Of a stretch of DNA of 64,000 nt, positions 26,173 to 35,311 are shown piece by piece. The stretch lies in contig NZ_WUEY01000007.1 in assembly GCF_010668395.1 (NCBI RefSeq), forward strand, positions 186,001-250,000. Direction: 5' to 3'. The position numbers were made by a program, and so were the translations under genes. A model generated the notes under the pieces. That model was given only the letters and a program-made list of their open reading frames with translations. It was not told where the DNA came from and did no database searches. The stretch comes from Martinezella lusitana (GTDB taxonomy: Bacteria; Pseudomonadota; Alphaproteobacteria; Rhizobiales; Rhizobiaceae). Within the stretch, counting starts at the first letter, position 1. Every line of letters begins with the position of its first letter.

Positions 26173-27120
26173 CTATTTGCCGGCCATCGCCGATGCAGCG
26201 TTGATCGGCGGTGGCGCTTCGCAATCGGAGATCGATTGCTTGTCCTTGCAGCTGCCGGCTGAAACCAGCGCATCGGCATCGGAGAGTTCCGTCGTCAGCT
26301 TCAGGTTCAGCGCCTCCACCTGAGAGATCAGGTGGATTCCGCTCGGCTCGGTTCCGAGCATCGCGGCGACCAGACCTTCGTCTACTCCCATCTTGTCGAG
26401 GAAGCCGACCAGCCGTGCTCTCTGCGCCTTATCGAGCTTGGTCGTATCGTACTTGCCGACGAACTTGCGCCCGATTTCCTTCTTCGACAGGACCTTGCGC
26501 TTGCCGTTCACCATCTCGTATTCGGTGCGGTATTGGACACGCACCTCGCTATAGGTCGTGGTGATCTGGTGAACGCCCAGCAGTGCGAACGGGCTGGAAA
26601 CGCGCTGGACGCCGCCGGCAAAAAACAAAGGGCAGGCCGAGAAGCAGATGGCGCCCCAGGAAAAGGCCTGTCCCTTGATCGAGCCATCCTTGGCCACGGC
26701 GGGCGGGCAGATCGGCTCCGCATAGGGGCATACCCGCGAGCGCGTCCGCCCAACCGCGATGGAAAGCTTCTGCTTGCGGATGGTGCGCGCCATCTCCATC
26801 GCCGCCTTGACATCGCCGCCCGGCGAGCTGACGACGATCGGTAATTGCCGATTGCCCAGCCGCTTCAGAAATTTCTGCAGCTTTCTCGGCGTGTCGGCCA
26901 TGATCTGCCCTTCAGCGGAGATCCAGTCCGGGCACGTATTGTCGGCGCGGCATTCGCCCATCTCGCCGTGGACGAGCAGGAAACGCATCGGCGTACCGCC
27001 GGCCACACCAGCCGCATCGGCAAAGGCAGGCGCGGCAAGCAGAAGTGAAACGGCTGTCACGAACCGCAGCACCGTTTGACACCACCGCATCGCAAGCTGC
27101 GGGAGAAAGCGAAAATTCAT
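26173..27120 (-). CDS. Exported ClpP-fold protein (COG3904-like)
   Basis: This 315-residue protein has a signal peptide (about residues 11-35, VLRFVTAVSLLLAAPAFADA) and a ClpP/crotonase-type fold: VVSSPGGDVKAAMEMARTIRKQKLSIAVG carries the oxyanion GG, and ICFSACPLFFAGGVQRVSSPFALLGVHQ carries a putative nucleophile Ser and His. Paired cysteines (CPYAEPICPP, CFSACP) suggest disulfides, as for periplasmic COG3904 proteins. Whether it is a working protease is unknown. A start at 27090 (MRW) is possible. Confidence 0.7.
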   Translation of the reverse strand: MNFRFLPQLAMRWCQTVLRFVTAVSLLLAAPAFADAAGVAGGTPMRFLLVHGEMGECRADNTCPDWISAEGQIMADTPRKLQKFLKRLGNRQLPIVVSSPGGDVKAAMEMARTIRKQKLSIAVGRTRSRVCPYAEPICPPAVAKDGSIKGQAFSWGAICFSACPLFFAGGVQRVSSPFALLGVHQITTTYSEVRVQYRTEYEMVNGKRKVLSKKEIGRKFVGKYDTTKLDKAQRARLVGFLDKMGVDEGLVAAMLGTEPSGIHLISQVEALNLKLTTELSDADALVSAGSCKDKQSISDCEAPPPINAASAMAGK

Positions 27121-27696
27121 GAGGTACACGCCTGGAAGCGATTGCTTTGGCAAGACCGATATCAACCGCTTTGGACCTTCGCAAGGCATGCCTTTGCGAT
27201 GGCGCATCATTTGCCGAAACTGGCGATCGCTGACGCCGAAGGCCGCCACAAGAGAGCGCCTCCGGGTAAACCCGCGATCATATATCATGCTCGACAGGTA
27301 ACTGGCTGCTCATCATACCACATAAACAGCTGAACTCCGCAGGTTAGGCGCGAGACGGGCTTACATCAAGCCCCCTTCTCATTCAGCACCTATGGCGACA
27401 CCGCGGCAGGCCCTCCCATCGAGGCTCGTATCGACATCGCACACATGTCTCAGCACAGCGCGCTTTTCATAAGACCAATGGTGCCAACCGGGTGTTTTTA
27501 TCGCGACAAGGGCGTTGAAGAGACATTTTTCACGTCTAATGCCCATTTTGGGCGAAGATTTATGAGATCCGCACGTAGAAATATTAAAATATATGAAAAT
27601 GAATTTATTTCTGGTCCTGTGGTATTTTTGCGTCTAGCATTCACTCATAAATCGGGTATTTGATAACGATAACACGCTGTGGGCGCTTCAACTCAT
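27121..27696. other. Long intergenic region upstream of the LuxR gene
   Basis: A 576-base gap between divergent genes. The left 400 bases show no convincing gene. The right part (27540-27680) is clearly AT-rich and has GATAACGATAAC (27662-27673), marking the regulator's promoter region. A 6-bp hairpin GGGCTT/AAGCCC lies at 27357-27373, and a 72-codon frame at 27445-27663 has no ribosome site. Confidence 0.45.
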
Positions 27697-28428
27697 ATGT
27701 CCTATATCATTACTGCCGAGAGACAATTGTTGCTGTCTGCCGAGTTGGCTGCCGCTCGGACGCAAACAGCATTTGTACTGGCGCTGGAGCGGACCGGAGC
27801 AGCATTCGGCTTCAGCCATATGGCTTTCATGAACGCCCCGGTTCCGGATGATACGCTGATGACGCCGCTGCTTATCGAAGGCACGGTGCCGGCGCAGTTC
27901 GTGCGTGAATTCGATCGTCATCAACTTGCGCGCCGTTGTCCGATGCTGCTGTGCACGCGCGACTCGGTGATGCCGCGCAGCTGGCATTTGCTGGAGAAGG
28001 ATGTCGAGCAGGACACCGATCTTCCGCACGAGCTCCATACGCTGCTGATCAACTACAATTGCCCGATGAGCGTCATCATCCCGGCCAATGCCCCGGATGG
28101 CCAGCGCCTGCTCTTCTGGTTCATGGGCAACCGCAACAGCCTCGGTCAGAGCGAGATCAACGAGCTTACCCTGATCATGCTGCAGGCGCTCGATTCCTAC
28201 AATTGCCTCAAGCGCAACGACGGCGCAGCACCGCATTCGCTTTCCGCACGCGAACTTGAAGTCGTCCGCTGGACGGCCCAGGGCAAGACCTCGGTCGAAA
28301 TCGGCCAGATCCTGTCTCTCTCCGACCATACGGTCAACGCCTACATGATGAATGCGATCAAGAAGCTCGATTGCGTCAACCGCACGCAGCTTGTCGCAAA
28401 AGCCATCCGCCTCAAGCTCATCAGCTGA
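27697..28428 (+). CDS. LuxR-type transcriptional regulator
   Basis: This 243-residue regulator has an N-terminal sensor domain (about 1-165) with no obvious phospho-acceptor, and a C-terminal LuxR helix-turn-helix (about 180-240): LSARELEVVRWTAQGKTSVEIGQILSLSDHTVNAYMMNAIKKLDCVNRTQLVAKAIRLKLI. The sensor contains MSVIIPANAPDGQRLLFWF and EINELTLIMLQALDSYN, seen in rhizobial LuxR solos. No luxI is near. The ATG at 27697 is preferred over a GTG at 27679, though neither has a strong ribosome site. Its signal and targets are unknown. Confidence 0.88.
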   Translation: MSYIITAERQLLLSAELAAARTQTAFVLALERTGAAFGFSHMAFMNAPVPDDTLMTPLLIEGTVPAQFVREFDRHQLARRCPMLLCTRDSVMPRSWHLLEKDVEQDTDLPHELHTLLINYNCPMSVIIPANAPDGQRLLFWFMGNRNSLGQSEINELTLIMLQALDSYNCLKRNDGAAPHSLSARELEVVRWTAQGKTSVEIGQILSLSDHTVNAYMMNAIKKLDCVNRTQLVAKAIRLKLIS

Positions 28429-28522
28429 TCTTTTCGGGCGCCAGACCCGGTATGCCGCCGGGCCTTCGAGCAAACAAGCACACCCTGCTCCGCGAGAACT
28501 CAACAAACGTCAGGCGCCGTGT

Positions 28523-29659
28523 TCAACGGCCACCCAGAACCGTGCGGATTTCGACGAGATTCGAACGCACGCGCAGGAGATGAAACCCCATCGTCGCGAG
28601 GTGGCTTGGCATGAAGGAGCTGTCTTCCGGCCCATTGGAGATGATCATCGGCTGAATGCGCAGCGCCGCCTGCAACATTCCGAGAGTGTCGTTCCAGAGC
28701 CTGCCGACATTGCGTTCGGCGATGACCTGCTGGAAGTCCGCGCCAGCCGCAGTCAGGATGCCGTAATTGGCGTAAAGCTGACCATAGGCAAACCAGAAAC
28801 GATCGTCCGCGCGCATGTCGAACCATCCGTAGCTGTATTTCTGGGACCGGTCCGCCAATATGTTGGCTGTGTTGCCGAGGTCGCTGGACACATGGTCGAT
28901 GAACTGCAGCAGATTATCCGCACGCCCGTCGAAAATAGCCTTGCAGTTGCCGAGGTCGGTGTTGAAGTTGCGCAGATTGGTGATCGCAGCGCGATAGTAG
29001 CTCGGCGTCGGGGTCTTCGGCCCGAAGGGATGCATTCCGAAATACCAGCTGGATTCGTCGAACTGCAGGTTGCCTCGCGCCTTCTGCAGGTCGCCGTTGA
29101 TGCCGGACGTTCCCCGCACGCGACCGATCGTATCGACCAATTCCGCCGAGGTACGGCGAACCACCAGGTTTACCCCGCGCTGGAAGGAAGCCTTGTTGTC
29201 GAGAAAAGGCGTATCGTCCCATGAGATGCCGAAGAGACCGAGCTTGTAGAGCAGCATCGAGGAAATCCAGGCATTTTGGTTGACATTGAAGTCCGTCAGA
29301 TCGGCAGCAACGTCGACGATTCCCGAGGTCTGGCAGCTATTCGGCGTCGCGGCCGCCTGCTGCCCATCCGCCGCCGGCAATTCCTGTCCGGCGGAGAACT
29401 TGCGTTCGGAAAACTTGTAGACATCCGGATATGACGGATTGAACCCGGTCCAGATCTGCGTCTGCCAGACGAAGTAGATGTAAAGCAGCGCCAGCAGCGT
29501 AACGAGCGCAACGACCGGCAGCTTGAGCAGCCAGTTGCCCTGGCGATACCAGCCGCGCGCCGCGAGAAACGGCCAGCTGAGCCCGACGAAAACCAACCCC
29601 AGCCATCGTCCGATGGCGGCCAAGATCCGCTTGAAGAATGCCGTGATCGAGTCAAGCAT
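28523..29659 (-). CDS. DUF2333 family membrane protein
   Basis: A 378-residue protein with two N-terminal hydrophobic helices (IGRWLGLVFVGLSWPFLAARGW and LLKLPVVALVTLLALLYIYFVW), then a large soluble domain facing the outside. Family motifs include NQNAWISSMLLYKLGLFGISWDDTPFLDNKASFQRGVNL and RADDRFWFAYGQLYANYGIL. It matches the DUF2333 family, of unknown function. AGGAGA at the start supports the ATG at 29659. The coiled-coil gene lies 198 bases upstream on the same strand, so they may work together. Confidence 0.85.
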   Translation of the reverse strand: MLDSITAFFKRILAAIGRWLGLVFVGLSWPFLAARGWYRQGNWLLKLPVVALVTLLALLYIYFVWQTQIWTGFNPSYPDVYKFSERKFSAGQELPAADGQQAAATPNSCQTSGIVDVAADLTDFNVNQNAWISSMLLYKLGLFGISWDDTPFLDNKASFQRGVNLVVRRTSAELVDTIGRVRGTSGINGDLQKARGNLQFDESSWYFGMHPFGPKTPTPSYYRAAITNLRNFNTDLGNCKAIFDGRADNLLQFIDHVSSDLGNTANILADRSQKYSYGWFDMRADDRFWFAYGQLYANYGILTAAGADFQQVIAERNVGRLWNDTLGMLQAALRIQPMIISNGPEDSSFMPSHLATMGFHLLRVRSNLVEIRTVLGGR

Positions 29660-29857
29660 GGACACGTCTCCTAAACCGCACCGTGCATCCTGCCGACACG
29701 CGACGGACGCACCACACCGAACCTGCGCAACGGCCCTTGCGAACACTCCGGAGAGTTCTCGCGGCATAAGGCCTTATCGCAGCTCGCGTTCCAGCAAATA
29801 TGTTTTCTTGGGAAAAACAACAACCATCTGCGTCGAATTTTCGGCACCGGAGAATAA

Positions 29858-30880
29858 TCAACCCTCTGGTTGTGCTTCGTCGGCAGCCTTGTCCAGGCCG
29901 GCGGGAACGGGCAGCAGATGCGGCTCCAGCCGTCTTGTGAACACCGCATCGACATGCGCCTTTCGCGCCGCCAGGTCTTGCCCGGCCAGCACATTCGTCT
30001 CGAAAGCCCGGATCAGGCTCTCGACCGCCGCCGTTCGCACGACCGTCGCCGAAGCGGGATCGGCTTCCGTCTCCAATGCCTTGAGTAGGGCGATCCGCTG
30101 CTCGATATCGACGGCCAGCTTGGCGGCCATGGCGCTGACGGCGGCAATCTGACCGTTCAGGGCGGCCGCCAGCCGCTCATAGATATCGATGAGGCGCTGC
30201 CGCACCATTCGCGCCGACTGCAGCTCCTTTTCCTGCCGCCGGATGGTGTCCTGCTCGGCCAGCAGCTCGCGGTAATCCGCCTCCACCTCGGACTGCAGGT
30301 CGGCATGGCGCGAGGATGGACGGTTGCGCCGCTGGTACATCAGCTTTTCCGTCTGGGCATCGGCCCGGCGCTGCACCTGCTCGATCTCGAAATCGAGTTT
30401 GCGCCGGCGCTCGATCACGCCTTCGAGATGGAGCTCGCAATCGCGAAAGCACCGGGAGAACACAGGGCGGGCCTGCTTGAAAAGGAGATCGAGTTCGGCC
30501 GAGGCGTCCAGAACCGCCTCGAGTTCAGCGATGATCGCCTCGGGCTTCATCGGACTGCGCGCCAGCCGCCGGCCCAGAAGGCCGGCATTTTCCAGACCGA
30601 CTTTCTCGTCGAACAACCGTCGATGCTGCAGATCCGCCTCCCCGGTCGCACGGTCCTGTTCCTTGACCAGCGACAGCGCCAGCGATTTCCAGCGATCCAG
30701 CAATTCGACCGCCTCGCGAACCAGCGTTTCCTCGACCGGGAAATTGATAGTTGAGATACGCGCTTCGCTCTTGTCATGAACAGCCAGCGTCGCCACGGCC
30801 GAACTCGCGCCGTTGATGGCATCATCCAGCGTCGTACGCGCCTTGTCGAGCATGCCATCGAAGGAATGAGGCTTGACCAT
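29858..30880 (-). CDS. Coiled-coil protein, function unknown
   Basis: A 340-residue cytoplasmic protein that is almost all helix, with charged heptad-like stretches around residues 155-235 (VIERRRKLDFEIEQVQRRADAQTEKL, YRELLAEQDTIRRQEKELQSARMVRQRL). It has no signal or membrane segment. It sits upstream of the DUF2333 gene in the same orientation, which suggests a shared envelope or structural task, but no family is recognised. The start at 30880 is the only ATG with correct frame before MLDKAR. Confidence 0.6.
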   Translation of the reverse strand: MVKPHSFDGMLDKARTTLDDAINGASSAVATLAVHDKSEARISTINFPVEETLVREAVELLDRWKSLALSLVKEQDRATGEADLQHRRLFDEKVGLENAGLLGRRLARSPMKPEAIIAELEAVLDASAELDLLFKQARPVFSRCFRDCELHLEGVIERRRKLDFEIEQVQRRADAQTEKLMYQRRNRPSSRHADLQSEVEADYRELLAEQDTIRRQEKELQSARMVRQRLIDIYERLAAALNGQIAAVSAMAAKLAVDIEQRIALLKALETEADPASATVVRTAAVESLIRAFETNVLAGQDLAARKAHVDAVFTRRLEPHLLPVPAGLDKAADEAQPEG

Positions 30881-30952
30881 GAAAGCATTCTCTCCCCTAC
30901 CTCTGGGGCGAGACTAGCCGCTTCCGCCGGTGAAGGAAATGCTCCAAAACGA

Positions 30953-31339
30953 CTATTGGGCAGCCGCCGGGTTCTTCAGATAGGCGATCACATTGTCGAG
31001 GTCTTTGTCGCTCTTCAGACCGGGAAACGTCATCCTGGTGCCTTTGACCAGAAACTGCGGCGCCGGCAGATATTTCCGCAGCAGCGCTTCATCCCAAACC
31101 TTGCCGTCGGCCCCGAAGGCCCGCATCGCCGGCGAATAGGAATAGTCCGGCACGCTTGCGACGGGCCGCCCCACCACTCCCATTAACGAGGGACCGACGC
31201 GGTTCGCGGGCGCCGTCGCCGTGTGGCAAGCGCCGCACCTCTTGAAAACAGCGGCTCCGGCAATCGCATCCCCATCCGCGAGCGCTGAAGACGCCGACGC
31301 AAGCGCGATGACGACCGGTATCAGAGAAAGCAGTTTCAT
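30953..31339 (-). CDS. Periplasmic class I cytochrome c
   Basis: A 128-residue c-type cytochrome with a Sec signal peptide (residues 1-21, ending ASSALA). The heme site is Cys35-Gly-Ala-Cys38-His39 (CGACH), and Met103 (GTRMTFPG) is the sixth ligand. GPSLMGVVGRPVASVPDYSYSPAM and KDLDNVIAYLKN are typical of mitochondrial-like cytochrome c550 proteins. It would carry electrons between respiratory complexes in the periplasm. AGGGACG precedes the ATG. Confidence 0.93.
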   Translation of the reverse strand: MKLLSLIPVVIALASASSALADGDAIAGAAVFKRCGACHTATAPANRVGPSLMGVVGRPVASVPDYSYSPAMRAFGADGKVWDEALLRKYLPAPQFLVKGTRMTFPGLKSDKDLDNVIAYLKNPAAAQ

Positions 31340-31428
31340 CGTCCCTCCCGACCGGAACTCGCCCGTTTCCGGCGGCCACATGACCCAACCGGCCACGATG
31401 GCGTTTCAAATGGCGGAATTGCGACGGT

Positions 31429-32010
31429 TCACTCGCAGCTGATCGCCTCTTCCCAATGGTGGCGGCATAGCGAGACGTACTTGTCGCTGCCGCCGATCTC
31501 GATCTGCGCTCCCTCGCGCACGACTGCGCCGGCCGCATCCAGCCGCACGACCATCGTCGCCTTGCGTCCGCAATGGCAGATCGTGCGCACTTCGCGCAAT
31601 TCGTCGGCAATGGTCAACAGCTCCTGCGATCCCGGGAAAAGGCGTCCATGGAAATCGGTGCGCAGCCCGTAGGTCATGACAGGCAGACCGAGGCGGTCGA
31701 CGATATGGGCAAGCTGCCACACCTGCTCGCGCGTGAGGAACTGCGCTTCATCGACAAAAATGCATGCCAGCGGCTCGCCCGCATGCATGTCATCGACCAT
31801 GGCGTAGAGATCGTCGCTGATCTCGAAGGGAATGGCATCCATCGACAATCCGATGCGGGAGGAGATCACACCGCGCCCGGCGCGATCGTCGAGAGCCGCG
31901 ATGAAAGCTGCGGTGCGCATGCCGCGCTCCTGATAATTGTAGGCAGCCTGCAGCAGCATCGTCGACTTACCGGCGTTCATCGTCGAATAATGGAAGTAAA
32001 GCTTGGCCAT
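31429..32010 (-). CDS. tdk: Thymidine kinase
   Basis: Phosphorylates thymidine with ATP in nucleoside salvage. 193 residues, normal for the type II bacterial enzyme. The P-loop is STMNAGKST (9-17), the Walker B type stretch CIFVDEAQFL and the thymidine-binding lasso YGLRTDFHGRLFPGS are present, and the zinc cysteines lie in ICHCGRKA and CRHHW. AAGGAGAA fixes the ATG at 32010. Divergent from choX. Confidence 0.97.
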   Translation of the reverse strand: MAKLYFHYSTMNAGKSTMLLQAAYNYQERGMRTAAFIAALDDRAGRGVISSRIGLSMDAIPFEISDDLYAMVDDMHAGEPLACIFVDEAQFLTREQVWQLAHIVDRLGLPVMTYGLRTDFHGRLFPGSQELLTIADELREVRTICHCGRKATMVVRLDAAGAVVREGAQIEIGGSDKYVSLCRHHWEEAISCE

Positions 32011-32091
32011 GACATTCTCCTTGAATGCTTCATGGGTGCTGCGGAAGGAGAAGAAAAGATATCCCCGGCGAAAACCACAGGATTCAGATGA

Positions 32092-32122
32092 GCGCCAGGT
32101 TTGGGAGCCAAACACCTGGCGC
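32092..32122. repeat. Strong inverted repeat between tdk and choX
   Basis: GCGCCAGG (32092-32099) with CCTGGCGC (32115-32122) outside and TTTGG (32100-32104) with CCAAA (32108-32112) inside, loop GAG. No U-run follows on either strand. It could be an operator or a hairpin in the choX leader. Confidence 0.55.
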
Positions 32123-32245
32123 CGTTCGGATGGAAAAAGACCGGCGTCGCAATCAGCCCCCTCAAACCGCCGCAAATACACTGTGGTCGCTTGAAAATGT
32201 CAGTTATTGATGGTTGCTTGGGAACGTTAGATTGGGAGTCACGCA

Positions 32246-33202
32246 ATGATAAAAAAGACCCTTACTGCATTCGCTTTCGCTTCAGCTCTCTCCACACTGA
32301 CCTTGGGCGCTACCGCCGCATCGGCCGCCGAAGCGGCGAGCTGTAGCACCGTACATTTCGCCGATGTGGGCTGGACCGACATCACCTCCACGACGGCAAC
32401 CGCGTCCATTCTTCTGAAGGCCCTCGGCTACGACACCGACGTCAAGGTGCTCGCCGTTCCGGTGACCTATCAATCCCTCAAGAACAAGGACATCGACGTC
32501 TTCCTCGGCAACTGGATGCCGTCCATGGCCGAGAACATCAAGCCGTTCGCCGAGGACAAGTCGGTCGAAACCGTCCGCCCCAACCTCGAAGGCGCCAAGT
32601 ACACGCTGGCGACCAACGAAAAGGGTGCGGAACTCGGCATCAAGGACTTCAAGGATATTGCCGCCCACAAGGACGATCTCGACGGCAAGATCTACGGCAT
32701 CGAGCCGGGCAATGACGGCAACCGCCTGATCATCGACATGGTCGACAAGAACACCTTCAACCTGAAGGGCTTCGAAGTGGTCGAATCCTCCGAGCAGGGC
32801 ATGCTCGCGCAGGTTTCCCGTGCCGACAAGGAAGGCAAGCCGATCATCTTCCTCGGCTGGGCGCCGCACCCGATGAACAGCACCTACAAGATGACCTATC
32901 TGTCCGGCGGTGACGACATCTTCGGACCGAACTACGGCGGCGCGACCGTCTATACCAACGTCCGGGCCGGCTACCTCCAGGAATGCCCGAACGTCGGCGC
33001 CTTCATCAAGAATCTCGTCTTCACCCTGCCGATGGAAAACGAAATCATGGGCAAGATCCTGAACGACGGCAAGGATCCGGAAGTGGCTGCAACGGAATGG
33101 CTGAAGGCCAACCCGGCAGCGGTTACGCCGTGGCTCGCAGGCGTCACCACCAAGGATGGCGGCGACGGCCTGGCAGCGGTCAAGGCCAAGCTCGGCTTGT
33201 AA
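32246..33202 (+). CDS. choX: Choline ABC transporter, substrate-binding protein
   Basis: A periplasmic binding protein of 318 residues for choline (acetylcholine and betaine less well). It has a signal peptide (1-28, ending TAASAAEA) and the OpuAC/ProX fold, with WTDITSTTATASILLKALGYDTDVK, the pocket motifs NWMPSM, EPGNDGNR and FLGWAPHPMN, and aromatic residues suitable for a cation cage. It is the first gene of choXWV; a terminator-like hairpin follows it, allowing more binding protein than permease. GGGAG precedes the ATG. Confidence 0.93.
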   Translation: MIKKTLTAFAFASALSTLTLGATAASAAEAASCSTVHFADVGWTDITSTTATASILLKALGYDTDVKVLAVPVTYQSLKNKDIDVFLGNWMPSMAENIKPFAEDKSVETVRPNLEGAKYTLATNEKGAELGIKDFKDIAAHKDDLDGKIYGIEPGNDGNRLIIDMVDKNTFNLKGFEVVESSEQGMLAQVSRADKEGKPIIFLGWAPHPMNSTYKMTYLSGGDDIFGPNYGGATVYTNVRAGYLQECPNVGAFIKNLVFTLPMENEIMGKILNDGKDPEVAATEWLKANPAAVTPWLAGVTTKDGGDGLAAVKAKLGL

Positions 33203-33215
33203 CATGGCGGATGGA

Positions 33216-33240
33216 GGGGCGGCTAAACCGCCCCTTTCTC
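33216..33240 (+). terminator. Attenuating hairpin after choX
   Basis: GGGGCGG (33216-33222), loop CTAAA, CCGCCCC (33228-33234), then TTTCTCTT. It probably lets only some transcription reach choW. Confidence 0.7.
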
Positions 33241-33371
33241 TTCCTTGGATGGACTGCTTCCTTTCGCGTCCCGTCACCGCCCGGACATCGGCTTGCGGGA
33301 CGTGACAGACCGTTATTCTTCGGCGGCGCCTCCGGAATCATACAAGACAATCGGAACAGCCGCCCCCAATC

Positions 33372-34229
33372 GTGGGCAAAGACGTGAACTGGTTAACCGA
33401 TTACCGCATCCCCATCGGGCCATGGGCCAAAGCCATCGTCGACTGGCTGACGACCAACGTCACATGGTTTTTCGACGGGCTCTCCTTCGTGGTCGCGCAT
33501 GTGATCAACGCGCTGCTGTTCCTTCTGCAGGCACCGCATCCGCTGATCGTCGTCGTCGTGTTCACCGCCGTTGCCTACTGGATGCGCCGGAGCGTCGGCG
33601 TGACAGCCCTCACCTTCATCGGCCTGCTCATCACCATCAACCAGGGCTACTGGAAGGAAACGACCGAGACCCTGGCGCTGGTGCTGGCTTCCACCTTCGT
33701 CAGCATGCTTGTCGGCGTGCCCCTCGGCATCGCTGCGGCCCGCCGCCCATGGCTCTTCGCCTTCATGCGGCCGATCCTCGACCTGATGCAGACCATCCCG
33801 ACCTTCGTCTATCTGGTGCCGGCCATGATCCTGCTCGGCCTCGGCATGGTGCCGGGCCTGGTCGCTACCGTGGTCTTCGCCATACCCGCGCCCATCCGCA
33901 TGACGCGCCTTGGCATCATTTCCACACCACCCTCGCTCGTCGAGGCTGCTGAATCCTTCGGCGCAACGCCACGCCAGGTGCTGCGCAAGGTCGAACTGCC
34001 CTTCGCCATGCCACAGATCATGGCCGGCCTGACGCAAACGATCATGCTGTCGCTCTCCATGGTGTCCATCGCCGCTCTCGTCGGCGCTCCCGGCCTCGGC
34101 GTACCGGTTCTGCGCGCGCTGAACAGCGTCAATGTCGCCAAGAGCTTCGATTCCGGTGCCTGCATCGTCATCCTGGCGATCATTCTCGACCGTATGTTCC
34201 GTGCCCCCGGCGAAGGAGACCGCTCATGA
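33372..34229 (+). CDS. choW: Choline ABC transporter, permease
   Basis: A 285-residue inner-membrane permease with about six or seven helices and the BPD_transp_1 EAA loop (VEAAESFGATPRQVLRKVELPFAMPQIMAG). The first part is longer than in plain permeases, as in ProW/ChoW. No ATG exists; GTG at 33372 or 33384 starts the protein, with no strong ribosome site. It overlaps choV by 4 bases (ATGA), so their translation is coupled. Confidence 0.92.
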   Translation: MGKDVNWLTDYRIPIGPWAKAIVDWLTTNVTWFFDGLSFVVAHVINALLFLLQAPHPLIVVVVFTAVAYWMRRSVGVTALTFIGLLITINQGYWKETTETLALVLASTFVSMLVGVPLGIAAARRPWLFAFMRPILDLMQTIPTFVYLVPAMILLGLGMVPGLVATVVFAIPAPIRMTRLGIISTPPSLVEAAESFGATPRQVLRKVELPFAMPQIMAGLTQTIMLSLSMVSIAALVGAPGLGVPVLRALNSVNVAKSFDSGACIVILAIILDRMFRAPGEGDRS

Positions 34230-35275
34230 CCGTCGCTGTCGGCTTCAAAAATGTCAGCATCATCTTCGGCGATCGCCCCGACAACGCGCTGAAACTCGTC
34301 GATGCGGGAAAGTCTCGCGATCAGATCGGCAAGGAAACGGGCATGGTGCTCGGCGTCGCCAATGCCTCGCTGGAAATCGAGGAAGGCGAGATCCTCGTGC
34401 TGATGGGGCTCTCCGGATCGGGCAAATCGACGCTGCTGCGCGCCGTCAACGGTCTCGCGCCGGTCGTGCGCGGCGATGTGGTCGTCAACAGCAAGAGCGG
34501 CCCCGTCAATCCCTATTCCTGCAGCCCGAAGGCTCTGCGCGACCTGCGCATGCACACAGTCTCCATGGTGTTCCAACAGTTCGCATTGCTGCCCTGGCGA
34601 ACCGTCGCCGACAATGTCGGCTTCGGGCTCGAGCTTGCCGGCGTTCCGGAGGCCGAACGCAAGAAGCGCGTCGACGAACAGCTCCAGCTCGTCAATCTCA
34701 CGCAATGGGCCAACCGCAAGGTCAACGAGCTGTCGGGCGGCATGCAGCAGCGTGTCGGCCTGGCGCGCGCCTTCGCGACCGGTGCGCCGATCCTGCTGAT
34801 GGACGAGCCGTTCTCCGCGCTCGATCCGTTGATCCGCACCCGCCTGCAGGACGAACTCCTCGAATTCCAGCGCCGGCTGAAGCGGACGATCCTGTTCGTC
34901 AGCCACGATCTGGACGAGGCATTCCGCATCGGCAACCGCATCGCCATCATGGAGAGCGGGCACATCATCCAGTGCGGAACGCCGCAGGAGATCGTCAAGA
35001 ACCCGGCCGATCAATACGTGGCCGATTTCGTGCAGCACATGAATCCGATCAGCATGCTGACGGCGCGGGATGTCATGCAGCACGGCGTCGGGCACTCGTC
35101 CAATGCCGGCTCCGTCACCGCCACGGCAACGGCGGCAACGCCGCTTGTCGATATCCTCGACGCCCTCACCCGCCAGCCGGGCAACATCGGCGTGGTTGAC
35201 AACGGCACCATTATCGGAACGATCTCGGCGCAAGACGTGGTGGCCGGCCTGACCAGCCATCGGCGAAGGGAGTAG
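34226..35275 (+). CDS. choV: Choline ABC transporter, ATP-binding protein
   Basis: The ATPase of the choline importer, 349 residues. Walker A GLSGSGKST, Q-loop QQFALLPW, signature LSGGMQQRVGLARA, Walker B ILLMDEPFSALD and switch His SHDLDEA are all present. The 50-residue insertion before the P-loop and the C-terminal single CBS-like region are typical of ProV/ChoV-type quaternary-amine ATPases. The ATGA overlap with choW shows an operon. Confidence 0.95.
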   Translation: MTVAVGFKNVSIIFGDRPDNALKLVDAGKSRDQIGKETGMVLGVANASLEIEEGEILVLMGLSGSGKSTLLRAVNGLAPVVRGDVVVNSKSGPVNPYSCSPKALRDLRMHTVSMVFQQFALLPWRTVADNVGFGLELAGVPEAERKKRVDEQLQLVNLTQWANRKVNELSGGMQQRVGLARAFATGAPILLMDEPFSALDPLIRTRLQDELLEFQRRLKRTILFVSHDLDEAFRIGNRIAIMESGHIIQCGTPQEIVKNPADQYVADFVQHMNPISMLTARDVMQHGVGHSSNAGSVTATATAATPLVDILDALTRQPGNIGVVDNGTIIGTISAQDVVAGLTSHRRRE

Positions 35276-35311
35276 CCGTTCCTGGCTGCTCCTCAATTCA
35301 TGGAGCAGTTA

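Noticed and set aside
27445..27663. 72-codon frame in the AT-rich region before the LuxR gene
   Set aside because: No ribosome site, no family, lies in promoter-like AT-rich sequence.
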